Below are positions 17,938-26,018 of a stretch of DNA of 64,000 nt, one piece after another. Numbering within the stretch: the stretch's first letter is position 1; each line of letters starts with the position of its first letter. A model generated the notes under the pieces. That model made no database searches and had not been told where the DNA came from. It saw only the letters and a list, made by a program, of their open reading frames with translations. Both the position numbers and the translations under genes were made by a program. This DNA comes from an uncultured Lachnospiraceae bacterium. Lineage in GTDB: Bacteria; Bacillota; Clostridia; Lachnospirales; Lachnospiraceae. The stretch covers positions 1 through 64,000 of the forward strand of contig CAJUMC010000004.1 in the NCBI GenBank assembly GCA_910587085.1. Reading direction: 5' to 3'.

Positions 17938-18019
17938 TTCTGCCTCCTTTTTAACCTCTTGAATGATCCGGTGTCAAGTGCTTTCTATGCCAAAACGATG
18001 CTCCGCTGCCGGACGCGCC

Positions 18020-19156
18020 TTAACTATTCCGCCGGCAGAGCTCGCCCCGGTACCATCCAAGTTTCCCGTCCTGCTTCACAAACGCACCGGCGGAGGTCTG
18101 CCCTATCAGCTTCAGCGCTTCCCCGGCCTGTATTTTAAGCTCCTCGTCGGTATAATCTTCACAGTACAGCTTTTCTCCCCTACGGTACAGATATCTTTTC
18201 GGCACATGAAACAGGATACCGCTGCTTTTCTGGCGCAGCTCTGCCGTATCCTCCGTCTCCGAAACCAGCTCCACCTCCATATTCGGATACTTGATATAGA
18301 CGGTGCCCTTATTTGCCTCCTGTGCCGTTTTCGCATACACTGCCGGATAATCGTCATACGAACTCCAGGTAATCCGGCGCATCGCCGCATGCTGCTCCGG
18401 AATCACAATCGCGTTCAGCTGCCCGCCCTTTTTCAGCGCACAGCCGCCGTCGATCGCAATCGTGTGTCTTTCATAATCAAAAACCGGATTCATGCATCCA
18501 GCATCGCGGTAATACAGGCTTGCCGGCCAATGCCCGACCACGACGCAACGCTCAAATACATTTTTCTGCTCTAAAAAAGCATCTATTTTCATAAAGTGGA
18601 ACGCATCTTCCTCCAGCAGTGTCTCTACCTGATCCGTCGGCACTCCGGCATGAACAAAGATGTAATCTCCATAAGTGATAATTGTGGGAAGATTCCATAT
18701 AAATTCAAGCTCTCTGCGATACTTTTCCGAAATTGCTTCCTTCACTGCGGCCACGCTGCTTTCGTCCAGCTCCTCTGTTTTTATTCCAAGCTCCGCAAGG
18801 ATCTCCAGAAACAGCCCGCAGCCCCACACACGTTCTGTCCAGCGCAGCTCCTCCAGAAAGCGCCGGCTGTTTCCCTCGCTCTTATCAAAAAAATTCCCCA
18901 TTCTTGAGCAGTCAACATTCCCCGCAGTCAGAAAAACATGCGGGTTGCTCTCCTTCAGCCGCATCACATAACGGATTGTCTCCAGGCTGTTGCCGCCCTT
19001 CTCGATCAGATCCCCGACAATCACCAGCGCATCCTGTTCTGAAAAGCAAAGCTGCTCCAGCAGCCCTTTTAGATAATGTCCGTGCCCGTGTATGTCGCTG
19101 ACCGCAATCAATCTCCCCGGGCACTTCCCCGTAATATCGCATATTGTCGTTTTCAT
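18020..19156 (-). CDS. Calcineurin-like metallophosphoesterase
   Basis: A 378-residue phosphatase of the PPP/ApaH type. Metal-binding motifs appear in order: DIHGH near residue 20, GDLIEKG near 50, GNVD near 80, and histidines in FVHAGVP and VVGHWPA, followed by DGGCALKKGG. A C-terminal extension of about 110 residues follows the catalytic domain. Related enzymes dephosphorylate proteins or cleave diadenosine tetraphosphate. I prefer ATG 19156, since GGAAAGG lies six bases upstream; the ATG at 19162 directly abuts that site. A 23-bp tandem duplication lies just upstream. Confidence 0.85.
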   Translation of the reverse strand: MKTTICDITGKCPGRLIAVSDIHGHGHYLKGLLEQLCFSEQDALVIVGDLIEKGGNSLETIRYVMRLKESNPHVFLTAGNVDCSRMGNFFDKSEGNSRRFLEELRWTERVWGCGLFLEILAELGIKTEELDESSVAAVKEAISEKYRRELEFIWNLPTIITYGDYIFVHAGVPTDQVETLLEEDAFHFMKIDAFLEQKNVFERCVVVGHWPASLYYRDAGCMNPVFDYERHTIAIDGGCALKKGGQLNAIVIPEQHAAMRRITWSSYDDYPAVYAKTAQEANKGTVYIKYPNMEVELVSETEDTAELRQKSSGILFHVPKRYLYRRGEKLYCEDYTDEELKIQAGEALKLIGQTSAGAFVKQDGKLGWYRGELCRRNS

Positions 19157-19175
19157 TGTCATCCTTTCCTTATTG

Positions 19176-19220
19176 TCTCTCTATGTATTATGGAAAAATC
19201 TCTCTATGTATTATGGAAAA
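19176..19220. repeat. 23-bp tandem duplication upstream of phosphoesterase
   Basis: TCTCTCTATGTATTATGGAAA appears at 19176-19196 and again at 19199-19219, with a period of 23. On the minus strand each copy offers CATAAT, so the duplication may have doubled a -10-like element in front of the phosphoesterase gene. No convincing -35 is visible. Confidence 0.7.
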
Positions 19221-19278
19221 CCTGCTGCCGAATCTGCTGCCGGACGAAAGCACAAGTCCGGCTTCCTTCTCCGCAATA

Positions 19279-19315
19279 CAAAAAATATCCGAACCTGTAA
19301 ACAGGTTCGGATATT
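19279..19315 (-). terminator. Intrinsic terminator of tRNA-Glu
   Basis: AATATCCGAACCTGT (19284-19298) is perfectly inverted at 19301-19315. On the minus strand a run of T follows (complement of 19280-19285). It lies seven bases past tRNA-Glu. Confidence 0.9.
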
Positions 19316-19321
19316 CTGCAG

Positions 19322-19393
19322 CAGCCAGTAGGGGAATCGAACCCCTGTTTTCGCCGTGAGAGGGCGACGTCTTAGCCGCTTGACCAACTGGCC
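19322..19393 (-). tRNA. tRNA-Glu (anticodon CTC)
   Basis: A 72-nt class I tRNA starting GGCCAGTTGGTCAAG. The acceptor arm GGCCAGT/ACTGGCT pairs with one G-U, the T-arm is GGGGTTCGATTCCCC, and the anticodon loop CTCTCAC is closed by TCGCC/GGCGA, giving CTC (reads GAG). The discriminator is G. CCA is not encoded. Confidence 0.95.
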
Positions 19394-19406
19394 TTGAACG
19401 AGTTAT

Positions 19407-19435
19407 ATCTTACCACAGGATCCATCGAAATGCAA
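19407..19435 (-). promoter_or_regulatory. Promoter of tRNA-Glu
   Basis: On the minus strand TTGCAT (19430-19435) and TAAGAT (19407-19412) are spaced by 17 bases, about 15 bases before the tRNA. The -35 is identical to that of tRNA-Leu in this window. Confidence 0.72.
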
Positions 19436-19519
19436 TAACTTTTTTATATTATTTATTTTCATACATTTTTCGTATGTTTTAAACAAAACAGCATTTCTTC
19501 AAACAAAGTAAAAATGGTT

Positions 19520-21328
19520 TTAAAAGGTTTCTTTGAAATATTCTGCCTGTTTTTCAAAGAAATCGTAATACAGTCCTTTTCGTTCCATCAACTCTTCAAA
19601 GCTTCCGTATTCGGCAATTTCCCCCTTTTCGAAAACAGCAATGCGATCGCAAAACCTGGTACTGTATATCCTGTGTGAAACCAAGACCGTCGTTTTTCCC
19701 CTGGACATTTCGGCAAATTTTTGAAATATTTCATGTTCGGCGGCCGGATCCAATGCAGAGGTAGGCTCATCCAGCAGAAGCACCGGCGCATTCTTGTAAA
19801 GCGCGCGGACGACGGCAACTTTCTGACTCTCGCCGCCCGATAAATCCACACCGGACGCAAACAGCGTTTTGGTAACCGGCGTATCCAGGCCCCGATACAT
19901 TTTTTTAAGTCTTTCGCCCATGCCATTTTCCTTTAAGAGCTCTGTAATTTTCTGTCTTTCCTCCGGATCTGCTGCCTCGGAAATCGCTATATTCTCTGCC
20001 AGGGAAAACGGCAGAAGCGAAAAATCCTGATTCACCGACGAGATAATTTTCTGATATTCCTTATAATCAATATTCCGGATATCGACTCCGTTTAAAAAGA
20101 TCGCTCCTTCGGTCGGATCATACATGCGCATCAGCAAAAGAGTGAATGAGGTTTTGCCCGCCCCGTTGTATCCGACGATTCCAAGACGTTCCGTATTCCT
20201 TATGGTCAGATTAATGTTTTTCAATACGTATGAAGTGCTGCCGGGATACCGGAACCAGACGTTGCGAAACTCGATTTCCACCTTGCGGATATCCATATCG
20301 TTCAGCGTCAGCGAGCCGGGCGTCCTGTCAAATTTTGTTCTCAGTTTCAGAAAAGACCTGTATTGCCTGATATAAAAGAAATTATCGTTAAAAGAAATCA
20401 GATTGGCAGTGACAAAAGAAGATGCTGACATAAAATTAATCAGGGAAGCAACTCCCATGGTAAACTCACCGATTGTAAGTTCCCCCCGAAAGGCCTTTTG
20501 TCCGATCAGCAGATAGGCCAGTATCTGAAAGGCAGCGCTTAATGAATATGCCGCCATTTCAATAAAACCGCCTTCCCTTATTCTGCGTCTGTCAACCGCC
20601 AGCATTTCCTGCTGAAACAATTCCGCTTTTTTCAGAATATAGCTGCTCATACCAAATGTGACAATATCCTTTTTATTCGATATATTCTTTGCCAGCTGCG
20701 ATATATAGGAAACTTTCCGGTTATCCTCCGCAGCATCCTGCGTATACCTTCTCTCATGTCTGAGACGTATGTAATGCAGCACTGCCTGCAGTGCAATAAC
20801 CATCCCTGCGATTGCCAGCAGCCATGCATTTAATACGGTCATCACGCATACAATGCCGATCAGGGTTATAAACTGCGAAACGGTATTGAAAAAAGTGGTG
20901 AGACTGGTAAAAAAGTTTTTTCCGCGGACTGCCTGATGAACCATCAGAATACGCTCCTGGACAGACGAATCGTTAAATTTTTCAAAATCCATATTCATGC
21001 ATTTGCTGTTCAGATCATTGTCCAGCTTATTGATCATCCTGGCAAACAGGTAATCTCTTGATTTTGCAAGAAATGTGGCAGCCGCGGTTAATATATAATC
21101 CATTCCATACATCACGGCCACATAAAAAACGGCCTGCAGGAAATCCTTCCCTTCCGTGATGCTGTCTACAATCCGCCCTGCCAGCACGATGCCGGGAAAA
21201 GGACGCAGGGCGCTGACAAAAACATCGGCAAGCAGGATAAAAATCAGCCTTTTATCAAACCCCCATATCTCTTTAAAGGACAATGACAAATTGTCAATCT
21301 GCCTGTTTTTTATTCTGCCCATATTCAT
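19520..21328 (-). CDS. ABC exporter, fused membrane and ATPase domains
   Basis: A 602-residue half-size exporter. Residues about 25-330 form a six-helix transmembrane domain. The ATPase follows with Walker A GYNGAGKTS, Q-loop Gln in SSVNQDFSLLPFS, signature LSGGESQKVAVVRAL, Walker B VLLLDEP and H-loop LVSHR. It works as a dimer, typically exporting peptides, lipids or drugs. It is the third gene of an operon after an XRE-TPR regulator and a receiver-like protein, separated from the latter by 14 bases. No peptidase C39 domain is present, and no precursor peptide gene is evident nearby, so the substrate is unknown. Confidence 0.9.
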   Translation of the reverse strand: MNMGRIKNRQIDNLSLSFKEIWGFDKRLIFILLADVFVSALRPFPGIVLAGRIVDSITEGKDFLQAVFYVAVMYGMDYILTAAATFLAKSRDYLFARMINKLDNDLNSKCMNMDFEKFNDSSVQERILMVHQAVRGKNFFTSLTTFFNTVSQFITLIGIVCVMTVLNAWLLAIAGMVIALQAVLHYIRLRHERRYTQDAAEDNRKVSYISQLAKNISNKKDIVTFGMSSYILKKAELFQQEMLAVDRRRIREGGFIEMAAYSLSAAFQILAYLLIGQKAFRGELTIGEFTMGVASLINFMSASSFVTANLISFNDNFFYIRQYRSFLKLRTKFDRTPGSLTLNDMDIRKVEIEFRNVWFRYPGSTSYVLKNINLTIRNTERLGIVGYNGAGKTSFTLLLMRMYDPTEGAIFLNGVDIRNIDYKEYQKIISSVNQDFSLLPFSLAENIAISEAADPEERQKITELLKENGMGERLKKMYRGLDTPVTKTLFASGVDLSGGESQKVAVVRALYKNAPVLLLDEPTSALDPAAEHEIFQKFAEMSRGKTTVLVSHRIYSTRFCDRIAVFEKGEIAEYGSFEELMERKGLYYDFFEKQAEYFKETF

Positions 21329-21342
21329 CGGTTCCCTTCCCC

Positions 21343-21741
21343 TTATTCCATATTTAACGCTACGTACATATCATGAAACAATGCATCCATGCTTGCCGGC
21401 GAAGTATAGCATTTATACGCTCCGGCCTCTTTGTATTCCCCGAATACCTCCTCTTCATCGTCAAGCATATCAAAAACAACAAAGACCATGGTTCGGGAAC
21501 TCAATTGCTTTATTTCTTTTACCATCTGCCGCCCTTCCTGCAGATTGCCATCCGTGGCGGATAAAAGCAGAACCAGTTCCGGATGAAGCTCATCCACTTT
21601 TTTCAGAGAATCCTTCCTGCCGATACCATAGAGCAAATCATACATGTCCGGAGCATATCTCTCTACGGTTTTCGACCAGCTTTGTAAGTTCTCCGCCTTC
21701 GGCTTCTTTTTCATAATTGACATAAGCTTTATTTTATTCAT
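21343..21741 (-). CDS. Degenerate receiver-like small protein
   Basis: A 132-residue cytosolic protein. From residue 50 the layout HPELVLLLSATDGNLQEG, then TMVFVVFDMLDDEEEVF, then EAGAYKCYTSPASMDALF copies a response-regulator receiver: beta strands, the AGA turn and the final helix. The usual phospho-acceptor Asp after strand 3 appears to be replaced (LLLSA), and the Lys of the TKP motif reads TSP. It is therefore probably a phosphorylation-independent pseudo-receiver. The start ATG overlaps the stop of the XRE gene by four bases, implying translational coupling. The fold assignment is by eye and needs structure prediction. Confidence 0.6.
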   Translation of the reverse strand: MNKIKLMSIMKKKPKAENLQSWSKTVERYAPDMYDLLYGIGRKDSLKKVDELHPELVLLLSATDGNLQEGRQMVKEIKQLSSRTMVFVVFDMLDDEEEVFGEYKEAGAYKCYTSPASMDALFHDMYVALNME

Positions 21742-22763
21742 ACAAGTCCTTTCTTTTTGTTTTCAATCCACCAGCTCCCTGCGCCAATCCTTCCAGCCAG
21801 ATGAAGAACAGCAGTTTCGGCATCCTGTGCATAGGAACACTCCGGATTGCAGAATTTCATATGATGGAATATCTCCGATTTTTGAAAATCATACGAACCA
21901 TTGATGGTTTGAAGTATCTGCTCCACTGCCCGATAAATGCCTTCCACTCTATTTTCCGCGCCGGCGGTATCGGCCGGGAAAGAACAATCTTTATGTTGCC
22001 CCGGCGCAAAGGTACCGGCAATCACCCCCATTTTCTCTGTCAGAATATATGCTTTTTCAATATCCTCTTCTTCCATCGCCAGTCTGATCAGGGATAAATA
22101 GGTGGAAATCAATGTCTGATGCTCGCAGAACAGAGCCGTTTCCAGGATTTCGTACGCTTCTTTCGTTTTTCCCTGCTCCTCATACAGTCTTCCCAGGTAT
22201 AATTTTTTCCGTGGATCATGATCCGAGAAATACCGCAGATACTCTTCTGCCTTTGCATATTCTTTTTTTCTTAAATAGAAGCCGAACAGAGAGTCAGCGG
22301 CATAATGCTTTATTTCCTCATTTTCATCCTCCAATGCGGTTTCATACCATAAATTTATCTGCGTGTCATATTTTTCCGGCTCTGTGCAGGCGCCTGTCGT
22401 TCTTCTGGCATCAAGCATTACGGCAATCTGCCAGATCAGCATATTGCAGTTCGGATATTCTTTTATCCTTCCCAGCGCCCATTCATATACCTTCTCAAAC
22501 TCTTCTGTTTCAAACATGCTGTCGATCTGCCGGACAATGTCACCGATTTCCGATAATGTAAGCCCCTCACGGAATGACATTAATGTATCAAGCGAAATGC
22601 GAAGCAGCCGGGCAATGGGAGCCAGCAATTCAATATCCGGATTCGAATTTCCATTCTCCCATTTATTCACTGCCGGAGCCGTCACGCCAAGCCGGTTTGC
22701 CATTTCCTCCTGCGTCAGCCCCGCTTCTTTTCTGTATTTCCTGATCACGCTGCCAATATTCAT
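21738..22763 (-). CDS. XRE regulator with TPR-like sensor domain
   Basis: A 341-residue regulator. Residues 1-62 are a helix-turn-helix (SVIRKYRKEAGLTQEEM, then VTAPAVNKWENG). The rest is helical with repeats resembling tetratricopeptides, such as AEEYLRYFSDHDPRKKLYL and EEQGKTKEAYEILETAL, the architecture of peptide-responsive Rgg/PlcR-like or tetratricopeptide XRE sensors. The start is ATG 22763, with GGAGG eight bases upstream; the longer frame begins 60 bases earlier without a site. It heads the operon with the receiver-like protein and ABC exporter, and probably controls them in response to a ligand. Confidence 0.85.
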   Translation of the reverse strand: MNIGSVIRKYRKEAGLTQEEMANRLGVTAPAVNKWENGNSNPDIELLAPIARLLRISLDTLMSFREGLTLSEIGDIVRQIDSMFETEEFEKVYEWALGRIKEYPNCNMLIWQIAVMLDARRTTGACTEPEKYDTQINLWYETALEDENEEIKHYAADSLFGFYLRKKEYAKAEEYLRYFSDHDPRKKLYLGRLYEEQGKTKEAYEILETALFCEHQTLISTYLSLIRLAMEEEDIEKAYILTEKMGVIAGTFAPGQHKDCSFPADTAGAENRVEGIYRAVEQILQTINGSYDFQKSEIFHHMKFCNPECSYAQDAETAVLHLAGRIGAGSWWIENKKKGLV

Positions 22764-22937
22764 CTGCAAACCTCCAAAAGCTTTTGTAACTGAATTATAA
22801 CAAAAAAACATATATCCTGCCATTGATTTGCTGTTAATTAATATTCATCTTTTTTAACCAATAGTAAATTTAATAAAAACAGAGGCTGACGCGATTTTTT
22901 GTATCCTTCGATTCTTCATCTTCCGCTGTTCCGGATT

Positions 22938-22969
22938 TTTACATTGTTAAGATTAAGTGATATAATCTT
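22938..22969 (+). promoter_or_regulatory. Promoter and palindromic operator of tetR pseudogene
   Basis: TTTACA (22938-22943) and TATAAT (22961-22966) are 17 bases apart. A perfect 7-bp palindrome, AAGATTA at 22949-22955 and TAATCTT at 22963-22969, overlaps the -10. This is the typical position for autorepression by a TetR protein. The GGAGG ribosome site at 22986 precedes ATG 22998. Confidence 0.8.
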
Positions 22970-22997
22970 GTCAGTGATAAGATTGGAGGAAAGATAT

Positions 22998-23615
22998 ATG
23001 AGAGAAAAATCATATCATCACGGAGATTTGCAGCGTGCTTTGATTGAAACAGGAATAGAGTTTATTAAACAGGAGGGATAGAACGCATTATCTTTACGCA
23101 AAATAGCTGAAATATGCGGCGTCAGCAATGTTGCCCCTTATGCTCATTTTAAGACGAAAGATGAATTTACCGTTGCAATGCAGCGGTATGTTATGGATTT
23201 ATTTACCGCCGCATTAGAAAAAACAGCCGCGGATTACAAAGACAGCCCCTCTTTACTTCTTATGCTCGGCAAAGCGTATGTAATGTTCTTTTATCAAAAT
23301 CCGTTTTACTATGATTTTCTGTTTTCACGCAAAAACATCAGCATAAAATTATCTCTTGACAATGCCGATACAAATGAAAATCCACCGCTGGCTGTTCTGC
23401 AGAAAACGGCTATACCGGTTTTCCGCAAAGCAAAACTTCCGGAAAAAATTATACAGGATAAGATTATCGCTATATGGGCTTTGGTTCACGGGCTGGCTGC
23501 CATTGCTGCAATGCCAAATATTGAATTTGACGACAATTGGGAAGGAAGAATAGAAGAAATCATGAAATCCATTTCCATGCCGGCGGAAATATCCGGCTCG
23601 AATTCAAAGGGGTAA
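22998..23615 (+). pseudogene. TetR-family regulator with amber codon
   Basis: The frame MREKSYHHGDLQRALIETG begins a TetR helix-turn-helix, but codon 28 is TAG (23079-23081); the frame then continues as NALSLRKIAEICGVSNVAPYAHF, the recognition helix, and on through a TetR ligand domain of about 205 residues in total. Homologues normally read EG followed by one residue and then ALSLR here, so a single base change fits. Promoter, operator and ribosome site are intact. The 3' end runs straight into a truncated beta-glucuronidase in another frame, so this gene may have lost its original downstream partner. Readthrough or sequencing error remains possible. Confidence 0.82.
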
Positions 23616-25093
23616 GCCACACGGCATCCGTGTATCTGGACGGAAAGAAAATTGCATCCCATTACAACGCCTACACAATTTTTGATGCGATTGTCACAGA
23701 TCTGGAAAATACGGTTCATACGCTTACGATCCGGGCGGACAACCGGTTCAGCAAAGACAGCGCCCTTCATATCCCAAACGACTATATGTCATACGGCGGC
23801 GTGAGCAGGCCGGTTGTTCTGGAACAGATCCGCGGGCAGTACATCCGCAGCATCCGGGTAACTCCGCACTATCGGGAAAACTGCTGGCATGCGGACGCGG
23901 AGGTCGAGGTGCAAAACATCAGCGGTCAGACCGCAGATGTCGAGGTACAGCTCACACTCGCAGGGCAAAAGCTGCCTTCCCGGCATATTTCCCTGGAAGC
24001 CGGCGCTTCCGGAACACTGTGCTGGTCCGCAGTGTTCGAGGATGCTGAGGAATGGTCCCCGGAAAATCCGGCTCTTTACGAAGCGGCGGCATATCTGAAA
24101 AACGGGAACGAGCTGATCGACGATCTGATTGACCGGTTCGGCTTCCGCCGTGTGGAAATTTCAGGAAAGGATATTCTGCTGAACGGAAAAAAACTGAGAA
24201 TCCGAGGTCTGTGCCGCCATGAAGATCATCCGCAGTTCGGCTGCGCACTTCCATATTCCGCGATCGCAGCAGATCTGGAAATTATCCGGCATCTGGGCGC
24301 AAATTCGGTGCGCACCTCGCACTATCCCAACGACGAGCTTTTTCTCGATTTGTGCGATGAACAGGGGATTCTTGTCTGGGAGGAGAATCACGCGCGCGGG
24401 CTGAGCGAGGCAGATATGAAAAACCCGAATTTCGAGGCACAGGCGGAACGGGTCATTGAGGAGATGATCCCCGCGCATTACAATCACCCTTCCATCTATA
24501 TCTGGGGAATTTTAAATGAGTGCGCCAGCGACAGCGAATACGGCCGGGAATGCTACCGAAAACAATTTGAGCTGATCCGGAAGCTGGATTCCTCCCGGCC
24601 CTGCTCTTTCGCAAGCTGCAAATTTAAAACGGATATCTGCTTTGATTTGCCGGATGTCGTCTCCTACAATATTTATCCTCTCTGGTATCACGATACCCTG
24701 GTTGATGAATATCTGAAGGATCTGTATTGCTGGGTTCAGGAGGAAACCGGAGGCGCCGGAAAGCCGTTTCTGGTTACGGAGATCGGCGCCGGCGGGATTT
24801 ACGGTTACCGCAATCCTGCCCATTCCAAATGGACGGAGGAGTACCAGGCCATGGCACTCGAACAGCAGCTGACCGGGGTGCTGAAGCATCCGGACTGCAC
24901 AGGTGTCTATATCTGGCAGTTCTGTGATATCCGGGTCAGCGAGGAATGGTTCGGCGGAAGGCCGCGCACCATGAACAATAAGGGGATCGTGGATGAATAC
25001 CGGAGAAGAAAACTTTCATACGATGTTGTCCGCCGGATATTCCTGGAGGACGCCGAAACCGCCGTTAAACACGCACAAACCGCCCTTCAATGA
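23594..25093 (+). pseudogene. N-terminally truncated GH2 beta-glucuronidase
   Basis: The frame from 23537 (TTG) becomes recognisable only at RLEFKGVSHTASVYLDG (about 23594), the middle of the sugar-binding domain of family 2 beta-glucuronidases. The first 85-95 residues are missing and replaced by the tail of tetR. The immunoglobulin-like domain and TIM barrel follow intact, with acid/base Glu in IWGILNEC, nucleophile Glu in PFLVTEIGAGG, and the NxK motif (MNNKG) that recognises glucuronate. Without its N-terminal strands the enzyme probably does not fold. The first internal ATG is at 23789. The pairing of TetR with a glucuronidase recalls uidR-uidA, but here they were joined by deletion. A terminator follows at 25097. 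Confidence 0.8.
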
Positions 25094-25096
25094 AAC

Positions 25097-25149
25097 AAAG
25101 CAGCTCCCTTCCGCGGCATGGTGCCGGAACGAAGGAGCTGCTTTATTTC
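25097..25149 (+). terminator. Intrinsic terminator after glucuronidase fragment
   Basis: AAAGCAGCTCC (25097-25107) is inverted as GGAGCTGCTTT (25134-25144), with an inner CTTCCG/CGGAACG pairing, followed by ATTTC. It ends transcription on the plus strand three bases past the stop. Confidence 0.85.
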
Positions 25150-25311
25150 ATGCTTTTAACTTCATATCCCCGGGCATCAATGCGGAAAAGCCGGTAATCT
25201 GCATCTCTCCGGCACAGGTAGCAGCGGCAAAAAACTCTCCCTGAGCACCCGTATAATTCAGCCCTCCTGCACAAATAATACTCTTCATAAGAAGCACAAA
25301 GGAGAGTGATT

Positions 25312-25713
25312 ATGAAAAAAAATATAGCTACGGATTTCTTGCTGTGCGGGGCCTCGGGCTGGTGTATGGAATGCATGTGGACCGGAATGGGATCCATTCT
25401 TGCCAAAAATGACAGGCAGCTTTCCTGCCGCACCTCCGTGTGGATGTTCCCGATTTACGGACTTGCCGCCTTTTTCTCCCCGGTCTGCAAAAAGATTGAC
25501 AGACATTGCTCTTTCTTTCGCGGTACAGTCTACATGTTCTGTATCTACGCCACGGAATATACAACCGGAAAGCTTCTGAAAAAGTGGGACGCCTGCCCCT
25601 GGGATTACAGCTCGGCCAAATGGAATTATCAGGGCCTGATCCGCCTTGATTTTGCGCCGGCCTGGTTTCTGGCCGGCCTCTTTTATGAAAAGCTTTTAAA
25701 ACATCAGGCCTGA
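25312..25713 (+). CDS. CmpB-like putative ABC transporter membrane protein
   Basis: A 133-residue membrane protein. The pattern GWCMECMWTGM near the start, a central MFPIYGLAAFF and the conserved ATEYTTGKLLKKW followed by PWDYSSAKWNYQGLIRLDF are characteristic of the CmpB-type putative ABC transporter family (PF06541), whose function is not established. Four membrane segments are visible. ATG 25312 follows AAAGGAGAG; a GTG six bases earlier lies inside that site. It is on the plus strand, alone between the glucuronidase terminator and the HAD-GNAT gene. Confidence 0.8.
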   Translation: MKKNIATDFLLCGASGWCMECMWTGMGSILAKNDRQLSCRTSVWMFPIYGLAAFFSPVCKKIDRHCSFFRGTVYMFCIYATEYTTGKLLKKWDACPWDYSSAKWNYQGLIRLDFAPAWFLAGLFYEKLLKHQA

Positions 25714-26018
25714 CGGCCGTTTACGCATCCATTCTGCTTTGGATTTTGCCGCCGGCTGCGAATATCAGTATGGAATGAACCGATCAATACCATAGCCGGA
25801 AACATGCGGAACTCCCGCTTCCCGGCACAGCAGTTGAAAATACCGGAAAAGCATGCTATGATCTAGGAGGCAGGCTGACTGGATCAAGAAAATACTTCAG
25901 ACAGCGGCACTTCCCCTGACCGATATCACGCTGGGCCAGGCCTCCTGCATTTCTTACCGCAGGACTGCGCTGCCCTGCCTTCAGGGAGGCTGCTTACAAA
26001 AAACCGGAGGATACCAAC
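25714..26018 (+). promoter_or_regulatory. Promoter region of HAD-GNAT gene
   Basis: A strong plus-strand promoter is visible: TTGAAA at 25834-25839 and TATGAT at 25857-25862, spaced by 17. The transcript would carry a leader of about 150 bases. It contains an AGGAGG at 25866 followed by a short open stretch without a normal start codon. The gene's own ribosome site, CGGAGG, lies just before ATG 26019. Confidence 0.65.
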
